NCBI RefSeq assembly: GCF_034808145.1
Contig: NZ_JAXHGM010000001.1
Coordinates: 186,001-250,000, forward strand
Origin: Halorubellus sp034808145
GTDB lineage: Archaea; Halobacteriota; Halobacteria; Halobacteriales; Natrialbaceae
Reading direction: 5' to 3'
DNA length: 64,000 nt
Shown here: piece after piece, positions 50,603 through 58,412 of the stretch
How the letters are laid out: every line of letters begins with the position of its first letter
How positions within the stretch are numbered: the first letter of the stretch is position 1
Position numbers and translations under genes: made by a program
The notes under the pieces: generated by a model
Databases searched by the model: none
What the model saw: the letters and a program-made list of their open reading frames with translations, nothing else
What the model was told of the DNA's origin: nothing

Positions 50603-52492
50603 TCAGGCCGGTGGTTGGAGGCCCCAGAGGAGGTAGATGCCGAGGGTGGTGACGACGGCGAAGATGGCTTGGAGTGGGGTGCCGATGCGGAGGTAGTCGG
50701 TGAAGCGGTAGCCGCCGGGGCCGTACACGAAGAGGTTCGTCTGGTAGCCGACGGGGGTCATGAACGCGGTGCTGGCGGCGAACGTGACGGCGAGGATGAA
50801 CGGGTACGCCCAGGCGTCGAGGGTGACGGCGGCTTCGGCGGCGACGGGGATCATGAGGACGACGCTGGCGTTGTTGCTGATGACGTTCGTGAGGGCGGCG
50901 GTGAGGACGTAGAAGAGGCCGAGGATGACGACGGCGGGGAGGACGTCGGCGGCGTCGACGAGGAGGTCGGCGACGAGTGCGGCGGCGCCACTGGTCTCCA
51001 TGGCGATGCCGAGGGGGATGACGCCGGCGAGGAGGACGATGACGTCCCATTGGACGGCGTCGTAGATTTCGCCGGGTTTGAGGCAGCCGGTGAGGACCAT
51101 CGCGAGTGCGCCGGCGAGGGCGCTGACGACGATGGGGAGGATGCCGGCGGCGGCGACGCCGACGACGGCGGCGACGATGCCGAGTGCGACGGGGATCTTG
51201 GATTCGCGCCAGTCGTGGCGTTCGATCTCTTGGGCGACGATGAAGTCGCGGTTCGCGTCCATGCGCTCGATGCTGTCGGCGGTGCCTTGGACGAGGAGGG
51301 TGTCGCCGACGCGGAACTGGACGTCGTCCATGCGTTTCCGGAAGAGCTCGTCGCCGCGGCGGAGTGCGAGGACGGTCGCGTCGTAGCGCTGGCGGAACGT
51401 GGACGTGCGGAGGCTCTCGGCGACGAGTGAACTCCCGGGTGCGATGACGATCTCGACGAGGTTCTCGGCGCCTTCGGCGGTCTCGAGTTCGGCTTCGTCG
51501 ACGGTGACGTCGGCGAGGAGGTCGAGGCCTTCGGTGTCCATGAGGTCGACGAGGGTGTCGCGGTCGGTGCGGACCGCGAAGACGTCGCCGGCTTGGATGG
51601 TCTTCGGGGCGAGGGGTTCGAGGAAGACCTCGTCGCCGCGGATGAGCTGGACGAGGTCGACGTCGAAGTCAGTCTGGAGGAGTGCGTCCCTGACGGTCTG
51701 TCCGACGATTGGGGAGTCCTCGCGGACCTGGACTTCGGTGAGGTAGTCCGCCATCCGGAACTCCTCGGTGAGGTCGGCCCTGGGTTTGACGCGTTCGGGG
51801 AGGAGGTAGCGGCCGACGGTGAAGAGGTACGCGAACCCGACGACGGTGACGATCGCGCCGAGGGCGGTGAACTCGAACATACTGAAGCCGCCTTCGAGAC
51901 CGGCGAAGCGTACGTCGTCGGCGACGTAGAGGCCGGCAGCGAGTTCGCTCGCGAGGATGTTCGTGCTCGTGCCGATGAGGGTGAGGGTACCGCCGAACAT
52001 CGACGCGTAACTGAGGGGGATGAGGAGCTTGCTCGGGGAGGTCTTGCCGTCGTGTGCGAGGTCGGTGACCATCGGGAGGAGGATGGCGACGGCGGCGGTG
52101 TTGTTGATGAAGCCGCTGATGGGGGCGACGAGGCCCATGGTGGCGCCGAGCTGGCGGTTCTCGTCGTCCTTGGTGAACGCGGCCATCTTCCGGCCGAGGA
52201 TGCCGACGATGCCGGTTCGCTGGACGCCCTCGGAGAGGATGAACATCGCGAGGACGGTGATGGTGGCGGTGCTCGCGAACCCGCTGATACCTTCCTGTGG
52301 GGTGACGAGCACGACGCTGTCGGCGATGACGCCGAGCGATTGGAGGTACTGGCTGCCTTCGGAGACGACGAGGAGGGCGACGACGACGCCGAGCGCGGTG
52401 ATGTCGACGGGGACGACTTCGGTCGCGAACAGTGCGAGTGCGCCCGCGATGACGAGGAAGACGACGAGTATCTCGGGCGTGAGTGCGACCAC
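50603..52492 (-). CDS. SLC13-type (DASS/sodium:sulfate) permease with TrkA-C domains
   Basis: A 629-residue transporter. About ten membrane helices are split by two central TrkA-C domains (residues about 245-425, VQVREDSPIVGQTVRDALLQ and VEIVIAPGSSLVAESLRTST), which are regulatory ligand-binding modules. The two family motifs are ISGFINNTAAVAILLPMVTD and ALTNVISNNASVVLMIPVAA, with the GTSTNIL and TPVGYQTN motifs of substrate- and sodium-binding. The transported anion (sulfate, dicarboxylate or other) is not defined by sequence. Confidence 0.9.
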   Translation of the reverse strand: MVALTPEILVVFLVIAGALALFATEVVPVDITALGVVVALLVVSEGSQYLQSLGVIADSVVLVTPQEGISGFASTATITVLAMFILSEGVQRTGIVGILGRKMAAFTKDDENRQLGATMGLVAPISGFINNTAAVAILLPMVTDLAHDGKTSPSKLLIPLSYASMFGGTLTLIGTSTNILASELAAGLYVADDVRFAGLEGGFSMFEFTALGAIVTVVGFAYLFTVGRYLLPERVKPRADLTEEFRMADYLTEVQVREDSPIVGQTVRDALLQTDFDVDLVQLIRGDEVFLEPLAPKTIQAGDVFAVRTDRDTLVDLMDTEGLDLLADVTVDEAELETAEGAENLVEIVIAPGSSLVAESLRTSTFRQRYDATVLALRRGDELFRKRMDDVQFRVGDTLLVQGTADSIERMDANRDFIVAQEIERHDWRESKIPVALGIVAAVVGVAAAGILPIVVSALAGALAMVLTGCLKPGEIYDAVQWDVIVLLAGVIPLGIAMETSGAAALVADLLVDAADVLPAVVILGLFYVLTAALTNVISNNASVVLMIPVAAEAAVTLDAWAYPFILAVTFAASTAFMTPVGYQTNLFVYGPGGYRFTDYLRIGTPLQAIFAVVTTLGIYLLWGLQPPA

Positions 52493-52606
52493 GGCAGTGT
52501 GGACGGAGGTCGCTGCCTAAAACCTAGGGAAGCCGGCCGGACCGGTGGCGGTCGGCGTGAGCGCGGGTGCGCTTCCACGGCGGTGGTCGTGAGGGGGTGC
52601 GACGGG

Positions 52607-53314
52607 TCAGTCGGGGAGGGCGTCGGTGATGTCGTCGTCGCTGGCTTCGCTCGTCGAGCGGTGCGTTCGAGCTTCGCCGTCGTCGCCGACGGCGCGTGCG
52701 ACGTCGTCGTCGCTCGCGGTGTCGCTGCTCGTCGGGATGAGCGCGTCGAGCTCGACCTCCTCGTGGACGATCTCGTCGAAGAGCTGTTCGAACGTGAGGT
52801 GGGTGCGTTCGGGGACGCGGTCGGGGTCGACGTGGACGTGCGTGGTCGCACCGACGGTCTCGAGACGGTCGGTGAGGACGTGGAGGAACTCGAAGACGGC
52901 TTCGGCGTCGTTCGCGTCGAGGAGGTCGCCGAGGCCGTCGATGCAGACGCCGATCTCGTGGCCGCGGTCGTTCCAGGCCCGACAGAATCGACTGATAGAT
53001 TGCCCGACGGCGCGGAGGTCGCCGGCGTCGGCGACGTGGGCTTCGGCGAGGGGGTCGTCGTAGTCGGGTTCGTCGGCGTGCGCGCCGACGGTCTCGCCGA
53101 CGACGACGATACCGCGTTTGTGGGGTTGTCGACCCATCCCGACGGACCCGAACCCGACGCGGTCGGTCGCGTCGACGGGGAACGTGACGAACAGCTCGGC
53201 GCGGTCGCTGGCGGCGGCGACGTTCATGAGGTCGTCGCAGTGTTCGCCGTCCTCGTCGTCGAGGGTCTCGTCGACGAGCAGGACGGCTTTCTCTGGTTCG
53301 GTTCGGTCGGTCAT
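52607..53314 (-). CDS. DUF7504-like haloarchaeal protein, first copy
   Basis: A 235-residue protein, MTDRTEPEKAVLLVDETLDD. It shares, with the protein at 53549, a RecA/KaiC-like fold without an obvious P-loop: RAELFVTFPVDATDRVGFGS, HKRGIVVVGETVG, RAVGQSISRFCRAWNDRGHE and VLTDRLETVGATTHVHVDPD. The C-terminal region is acidic with repeated SDDDV elements. Resembles proteins grouped as DUF7504 in haloarchaea, some near signalling genes. The number is recalled and hedged. Function unknown. Confidence 0.72.
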   Translation of the reverse strand: MTDRTEPEKAVLLVDETLDDEDGEHCDDLMNVAAASDRAELFVTFPVDATDRVGFGSVGMGRQPHKRGIVVVGETVGAHADEPDYDDPLAEAHVADAGDLRAVGQSISRFCRAWNDRGHEIGVCIDGLGDLLDANDAEAVFEFLHVLTDRLETVGATTHVHVDPDRVPERTHLTFEQLFDEIVHEEVELDALIPTSSDTASDDDVARAVGDDGEARTHRSTSEASDDDITDALPD

Positions 53315-53548
53315 CGGATGCCCCGGTCGGTGTCCGGTTCGTAACGACTCACGGAGACCGTAAGTAAATGGTTTCCGGCCCGAGAGCTCCGCTACGGTTA
53401 TCTCTGTTGGTTATCTGGCTCTGGTGACGTTGGGTATCCATGCCGCGGTGGTCGGTCGTTCGAGTCGGGGTGGAGAACGAACCGGACCGCCGCGACGGTC
53501 GCCGGAACCGACGCGTCGAATGCCGGGGAGCGGAGGTCGACGACCGCG

Positions 53549-54289
53549 TCAGAGGCGGTCGGCGAGGGTCTGCTCGATGTCGTCGTCGGTCGCCTCCGTC
53601 ACGTCGTCCGGTCGGTCGTACGCGTCGCCGACGATCGAGTACGACGCGTCCTCGCTCCAGTCCTCGGCGAGCGCCGCGATCTCGTCGTCGCTCGCCTCCT
53701 CGTAGTCGACGTCAACCGTCGACGCCGCCGTCTCCTCACCGACGACCTGATCGAAGATCGACTGGAACGTCGCCACCGTCTCCTCCGCGTGCCGCTCCGG
53801 GTCGAGGTGGAAGTGCGCGGTCGCGTCCACGGACTCCAGACGCTTCGTGAGGACGTGACAGAACTGGAAGACGACCTCCGGAGACGTGTACTCGAGGAGC
53901 GCGGAGAGCGAATCGAAGCAGACGTAGATGTCGTAGCCAGTGTCGTCCCAGCGCTGGCAGAACTCGCTGATCGACGTCCCGAGCCGCTGGAGGTTCGTCG
54001 GGTCGGCGATGGCGTCCTGCGCGACCGCTCCCGTGAAGTCCGGGCCGCCGCCGCTGGCTGCGGACGCCGACCGCATCACGTCCCCGACCGAGACGAGGCC
54101 CTTCTTCGCGGGCTGCATCCGCGTATGATCGCCGAACCCGCCGTCCTCCGCGGACTCGCTCGGGTACGTCACCGTCAGCTCCGCGCGGCGATCGGGGTCC
54201 CCCTCGTCGAGGCAGCCCGTGCACGTCTCCACGTCGTCGGACGTCACGAGCACGTTACACGCGGCGTCGTCGATGTCTACAGATCCCAT
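53549..54289 (-). CDS. DUF7504-like haloarchaeal protein, second copy
   Basis: A 246-residue paralog of the protein at 52607. Shared segments: RAELTVTYPSESAEDGGFGD, KKGLVSVGDVMRS, RLGTSISEFCQRWDDTGYDI and VLTKRLESVDATAHFHLDPE. Here an N-terminal CTGCLDEGDPDRR adds a CxxC pair absent from the first copy. The C-terminal acidic tail includes EASDDEIAALAEDWSED. The two genes are in the same orientation, separated by 234 bp with no gene between, suggesting tandem duplication and divergence. Confidence 0.72.
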   Translation of the reverse strand: MGSVDIDDAACNVLVTSDDVETCTGCLDEGDPDRRAELTVTYPSESAEDGGFGDHTRMQPAKKGLVSVGDVMRSASAASGGGPDFTGAVAQDAIADPTNLQRLGTSISEFCQRWDDTGYDIYVCFDSLSALLEYTSPEVVFQFCHVLTKRLESVDATAHFHLDPERHAEETVATFQSIFDQVVGEETAASTVDVDYEEASDDEIAALAEDWSEDASYSIVGDAYDRPDDVTEATDDDIEQTLADRL

Positions 54290-54372
54290 GTTCCAACCCC
54301 GGCCTGCGTTGTTAGAAAATTGAGATGCGTCGCCTTGATACTTCTGGCCCCCTCCTGCCGCTCGACTCGCGG

Positions 54373-56427
54373 CTACAGGTTCGCGTCCTTCAGTTCGATA
54401 TCAGCCACGATATCGTAGGGGTGCGCGTCCTTCCGGACCCCGTCGAGGATGGTGAACGCGTCCCCGGGCGTCAGGAAGTGCGTGCAGACGACGCGACCGA
54501 TCGGCGTCGGCTCGAACCCGTCGATGAACTCGAACTCGAGGAGCTTCCCGAGCGCGTGCTTCGTCGGGATGTCCCCGAGCATCCGGTCGTTCAACCGCTT
54601 TGCGTCCGTGCCACCGACGGCGACGTTCGCGAGCGTCTCCTCGACCGCCCCGTCCTCGTCGTACTCCGTGAGGACGTCCTCCATCTCGCCTTTGAGGAGC
54701 TTGAACGCGACCTCGTCCTCCGTCATCTCCATCGAGTTGTGGTACGCGCAATCGGGTTCGACGAGCACGTACACCTTCCCGCGGTCGTGGTAGTCCGGGC
54801 GGCCCGCGCGACCGAGCATCTGCTCGAACTCCTGGACGGAGAGCCACTCGATGCCCATCGCGAGCGTGTCGAAGATGACCTGGTTCGCGGGGAAGTCCAC
54901 GCCGGCCGCGAGCGCCGCGGTCGTGACGACGGCGGCGAGGTCCTGGTTCCCGAACTTCCGTTCGACGGTCTTCCGTCGCCCGTAGTCCAGGCCCGCGTGA
55001 TACGGCGCCGACGAGTACTCGAGCTTCCGAGAGATCTCGTGGCAGCGCCGGCGCGAGTTCGTGAAGATGATCGTCTGTCCGCGATACCCCTTCGAGGACT
55101 CCCGGTCGAACTCGCGTTTCACGAGCCGGTTCTCTATCTGCGGTTTCTCCTTCCCGCTCGCGAACGTCACGTGCCGTTCGATCGGTACCGGGCGTTCCTC
55201 GAACTCGACGAGGTTCGCCTCCAGGCCCGCGGCGAGCTCGCGGGGGTTCCCGACGGTCGCCGAGAGGTACACCCACTGCGCGCCACCGTACTCCGACCGT
55301 CGCTCCTGGCGGTTCTCGCAGTAGTACTTCAGGCGCGAGATGAGTCCGTCCAGCCGATGGCCGCGCTCGGGCTCCTTGAGCGTGTGGACCTCGTCGATGA
55401 CGACCGTCCCGATGTCCCCGAGGTCCTTCCCCGTCCGCAGGGCGTGGTCGATGCCCTCGTACGTGCCGACGATGACGTCCGCCCCGGGGTCGAACTGGTT
55501 CCCGTCGTCGTTGATGCGGCTCGCGCCGACGCGGATGGTGACGTCGACCATGTCGCCGTACCGGTCCTGGAAGTCCTCGTGCTTCTGGTTCGCAAGCGCG
55601 ACCAGCGGGACGAGAAAGAGCATCTTCCCCTGCCCGTTCAGCACGCGGTCCAGGCCGGTGAGCTCGCCGACGAGGGTCTTCCCGGTCGCCGTCGCGGAGA
55701 CGACGAGCTGGTCTCTCCCGTCGAACAGCCCGTTCTCGACGGCGAGACTCTGCACGGGCAGCAAGGTGTCGAACCGGCCTTCGAGGTGGTCCTGGATGCC
55801 CGGGTGGAGGTCGAGGGTGTCGACGTTGACGAGGTCGATGTCGTCGGTCGTCGCGGAGATCTCGTCGAACTTCGTCAGGTCCGGGTCGAGCTGGCCCTCT
55901 AGGAGGTTCTTGATGCGGCCGAGGTCGCGGACGTCGACCATGAGCTCCTCGAGTCGGTCCTTCGCGTCCGCGGTGAACTCGCCGTGGAACGCGAGCTCCT
56001 GTTCGAGCTCCGCGCGAGCGCAGTCCGGACAGATCTCGTCGCGTCCGGCCTTGATGGCGGTGTCGCTCGTGACGGGCGAGTACCGGCCGTCGGTCGCGCA
56101 GTACCGGCACGTGCGGACGACCTTCGCGGAGAGCTGGTAGCCGTCGAGGAGGTCGCGGATCTCGTCGCGCGCCCGCTGACTCGTCTGTTCGCTGATGCGG
56201 ATGCGGTCGGCGCGACGCGCCAGGTCCACGAACTCGTCGGGGGACCTGGGGTCCTCGCTGGAGCCGTCGACGACGCGGAACTTCCCGGGGCGCGGGCCCG
56301 CGCTGGTCTCCTTCGGTTCGAGCTTCCCGCGGAGCGCACGCTCTCCACCCGACTCGACGACGACGTCGTACCGGTCGCCGCGCTCGTGGAGGAACAGCGT
56401 GTCGACGCGCTGGACCTGCTGTGACAC
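54373..56427 (-). CDS. Ski2-type DEAD/DEAH-box helicase
   Basis: A 684-residue superfamily 2 helicase with a GTG start. N-terminal CRYC and CPDC (Cys107, 110, 133, 136) make a likely zinc finger. Walker A is SATATGKT (about 244-251), motif II DEVH (345-348), motif III SATVGNP, and motif VI QMLGRAGRPDY (from 535). A helical C domain follows (ELLKGEMEDVLTEYDEDG type). Archaeal Ski2-like helicases unwind RNA or forked DNA (Hel308 relatives); RNA decay or DNA repair are both possible. The N-terminal half before the helicase core is long for the family. Confidence 0.9.
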   Translation of the reverse strand: MSQQVQRVDTLFLHERGDRYDVVVESGGERALRGKLEPKETSAGPRPGKFRVVDGSSEDPRSPDEFVDLARRADRIRISEQTSQRARDEIRDLLDGYQLSAKVVRTCRYCATDGRYSPVTSDTAIKAGRDEICPDCARAELEQELAFHGEFTADAKDRLEELMVDVRDLGRIKNLLEGQLDPDLTKFDEISATTDDIDLVNVDTLDLHPGIQDHLEGRFDTLLPVQSLAVENGLFDGRDQLVVSATATGKTLVGELTGLDRVLNGQGKMLFLVPLVALANQKHEDFQDRYGDMVDVTIRVGASRINDDGNQFDPGADVIVGTYEGIDHALRTGKDLGDIGTVVIDEVHTLKEPERGHRLDGLISRLKYYCENRQERRSEYGGAQWVYLSATVGNPRELAAGLEANLVEFEERPVPIERHVTFASGKEKPQIENRLVKREFDRESSKGYRGQTIIFTNSRRRCHEISRKLEYSSAPYHAGLDYGRRKTVERKFGNQDLAAVVTTAALAAGVDFPANQVIFDTLAMGIEWLSVQEFEQMLGRAGRPDYHDRGKVYVLVEPDCAYHNSMEMTEDEVAFKLLKGEMEDVLTEYDEDGAVEETLANVAVGGTDAKRLNDRMLGDIPTKHALGKLLEFEFIDGFEPTPIGRVVCTHFLTPGDAFTILDGVRKDAHPYDIVADIELKDANL

Positions 56428-56555
56428 GCGAGAGCGTACTCGACCCGGGTATTTCAGGTTCTCGGAGTCACGCTAGCGACCCGCAGCCTCGGCTCCGGGT
56501 GGGGCGGCGTGGCCGAACACAAGACGTTTGCCGGTTTGCTGGAACGTTCCGGACG

Positions 56556-57569
56556 ATGCCGTCCTCTCGACGCACCCTCCTCCGTTCGGCTGGCGCGCTC
56601 GCTGCAGTCACCGCGACCGCGGGCGCTGGATGCGTGAGTATCGGGTCGAACGACAGGTACGTGCTCCACGCCGACGACGTCGATGGCTCGCTCGCCAGCA
56701 GGTTCGTCGTCCCCGACCCGACGGCGGTCCGCGCGGACACGCGGCTCGACTTCGACGAGGCGACGAAACGCGAGTGGCTGGACGAACTGTTCGATGCCGG
56801 GCGCGTCACCGCGGTCCAGTGGCCGCTCGTCGAACCGGACGAGTGGGGCGACGACGTCCGTCCACGACCAACCGTCCTCCAGCACGAGGGCGCGTTCCAC
56901 GCGGTCACCACCGAGCGGATCCGTCAGGTCGAGCGCGACCGCTGGCTGTTCGCGACCACGCGGACCGACGAGGAACCGCCCGGGGACGCGACCGTCCGGA
57001 GCGAGCCGTTCGACTCGCTCTCCGAGCGCGACCGCGAGATACTCCAGTCGGCGCTCGACGCCGTGTACGCCGGCAACGACGGTTTCCTCGGGGAACCGGA
57101 GATCGACGGGCTCCGTCCCGTCCAATATCACCGGGACGTGTCGGCGGCCGCGAGCGACCTCGTCCCCGACCCGCCGTTCGAGTACGTCGACTACTACGAC
57201 GAGACGTTCCGCGTCGTCGCCCGACGGCGAACGGTGACGGTCCCGGAGCGGACGTTCGCGGTCGAGCGCGTCGCGGAGACGCGCAGCGAACTCGAGGACT
57301 ACCTCGAGGAGACGGTCCCCGAGGCCCGGTTCGACGAGCCGTCAGACGCGGTCCGCGAGGTGCTGGACGCGGCCGTCAGCGAGTCGGACGGGGGGCGCTA
57401 CGAGGAGGCCCCGCCGCTCTCCGACGCGCTTTCGACGGTCGTCGACGCGCTCGGGATGGGGGACGACCTGCGGCCGTTCGGCGAGTACGACGAGCGCGTC
57501 GACTTCCGGCACGCGGTCGCGTCCTACGACGGCGACTGGTACGTGTTCAACCTCTACCTCGATATCTGA
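56556..57569 (+). CDS. Haloarchaeal lipoprotein, 337 residues
   Basis: The start MPSSRRTLLRSAGALAAVTA followed by GAGCVSIG is a Tat-type signal with a lipobox Cys. The mature part is acidic with alternating helices and strands (LDFDEATKREWLDELFDAGR, AVTTERIRQVERDRWLFATT, and FEYVDYYDETFRVVARRRTV). It ends SYDGDWYVFNLYLDI. No catalytic motif is recognised. A related fold may occur in other haloarchaeal surface lipoproteins. Start ATG 56556 is favoured because the upstream 45 residues are a shadow of the divergent helicase promoter. Confidence 0.8.
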   Translation: MPSSRRTLLRSAGALAAVTATAGAGCVSIGSNDRYVLHADDVDGSLASRFVVPDPTAVRADTRLDFDEATKREWLDELFDAGRVTAVQWPLVEPDEWGDDVRPRPTVLQHEGAFHAVTTERIRQVERDRWLFATTRTDEEPPGDATVRSEPFDSLSERDREILQSALDAVYAGNDGFLGEPEIDGLRPVQYHRDVSAAASDLVPDPPFEYVDYYDETFRVVARRRTVTVPERTFAVERVAETRSELEDYLEETVPEARFDEPSDAVREVLDAAVSESDGGRYEEAPPLSDALSTVVDALGMGDDLRPFGEYDERVDFRHAVASYDGDWYVFNLYLDI

Positions 57570-57634
57570 CCGAGGCGGTCGCTGGTGGTCGTCGTCGCGG
57601 GGCGTGGCCAACGTGCGGCCGGCGTTCGCGGCTG

Positions 57635-57757
57635 TCAGTCCTCGTCGCCGCCGTCGGCGCGCAGGGCGTCGTCGCGACCGCCGAACCCGAAGACGGCGCC
57701 GAACAGCGCCAGCCCGGTTCGGGCGCGCGTGGTCCGGGGCGAGTCTCGCTCGTTCAT
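57635..57757 (-). CDS. Putative iron-regulated small protein, 40 residues
   Basis: A 40-codon ORF, MNERDSPRTTRARTGLALFG followed by AVFGFGGRDDALRADGGDED, with a short hydrophobic Gly/Ala/Phe centre and acidic end. It is shorter than any standard annotation cutoff, but its ATG lies 4 nt after a perfect 16-bp palindrome TTTAGGTTGCCCTAAA (57762-57777), and CTTTTGT at 57781-57787 is a TATA-like box about 27 nt before the ATG. The promoter arrangement supports a genuine, leaderless gene controlled by a DtxR/IdeR-type iron regulator. Function unknown. Confidence 0.55.
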   Translation of the reverse strand: MNERDSPRTTRARTGLALFGAVFGFGGRDDALRADGGDED

Positions 57758-57761
57758 ACGA

Positions 57762-57777
57762 TTTAGGTTGCCCTAAA
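57762..57777 (-). promoter_or_regulatory. Iron-box-like operator TTTAGGTTGCCCTAAA
   Basis: The 16-bp site is a perfect palindrome with six-base arms TTTAGG/CCTAAA around TTGC. DtxR/IdeR-family iron regulators recognise TTAGG...CCTAA half sites, and haloarchaea use DtxR-family proteins (SirR/Idr) for metal control. It lies between a TATA-like CTTTTGT and the ATG at 57757, where a bound repressor would block initiation. Confidence 0.65.
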
Positions 57778-57830
57778 CGGACAAAAGCGTGCCGGTCGCG
57801 ACCGGCCCCGGCCCGACCTCGATGCTCCCA

Positions 57831-57923
57831 CTACTCGACGAGTTCGATGGTGTCGTCGCCGCTACTGCACGAGTTCGATGGTGTCGTCGCCGCTACTGCA
57901 CGAGTTCGATGGTGTCGTCGCCG
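57831..57923. repeat. 31-bp tandem triplication of the cupin gene's 3' end
   Basis: Units at 57831-57861, 57862-57892 and 57893-57923 repeat exactly or nearly so (first unit differs at CTACTCGA versus CTACTGCA). The third unit contains the last nine codons (GDDTIELVQ) and TAG of the cupin gene. The gene's end, stop codon included, therefore occurs three times in tandem at a 31-bp period, with two copies outside the gene. Confidence 0.95.
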
Positions 57924-58273
57924 TTCGGCACGACGCAGACGAACGCGCCCGCCTCGTCGCTCTCGTTCCGATACCAGTGCACGACGCCCGCCGGGATGAG
58001 GAGCGAATCACCAGCAGCGACCTCGTACTCCTCGTCACCGATACCGACCACGTACTCGCCCTCGAGCACGTACTGCTCGTGCTCGACCGCGTTCGTGTGC
58101 TCGGGGACCTCGCTCCCCGATGCGAGCGTGAACCGCCGCATCGCGAAGTTCGGCGCACCGTCGGACTCGTCCAACAGGACGCCCTTCTCGAGGCCCGCCG
58201 CCGCGTCCACCGCCTCGTACTCCACGTCTCCCGCGCGCCGAACCACCGGCGTCGCCTCCTCGCTCTCGCTCAT
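57893..58273 (-). CDS. Cupin-domain protein
   Basis: A 126-residue single-domain cupin, MSESEEATPVVRRAGDVEYE. The first cupin motif is PEHTNAVEHEQYVLEGEYVV (His residues as likely metal ligands), the second AAGDSLLIPAGVVHWYRNES. Small cupins act as metal-dependent enzymes or ligand-binding regulators; no substrate can be named. Its last nine codons and stop are tandemly triplicated, so a shift in repeat number would not change the protein. Confidence 0.88.
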   Translation of the reverse strand: MSESEEATPVVRRAGDVEYEAVDAAAGLEKGVLLDESDGAPNFAMRRFTLASGSEVPEHTNAVEHEQYVLEGEYVVGIGDEEYEVAAGDSLLIPAGVVHWYRNESDEAGAFVCVVPNGDDTIELVQ

Positions 58274-58412
58274 GCCCGACCGTTCGCCGCGCCCGCACTT
58301 GAAACCGACTCGTCGCCACGCGGACCCCAGCGCGCAGTCGAGACGACGGACGCCGCGGTCGCCGTGCCAGCGTGGCCGGCGATTTAAGCCCCTTCCACCG
58401 CTACGTGCACGT

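Noticed and set aside
52512..52535. TAGGTTTTAGG as a second iron box before the SLC13 permease
   Set aside because: Two half-sites in direct, not inverted, order; it fits a TATA-like element better.
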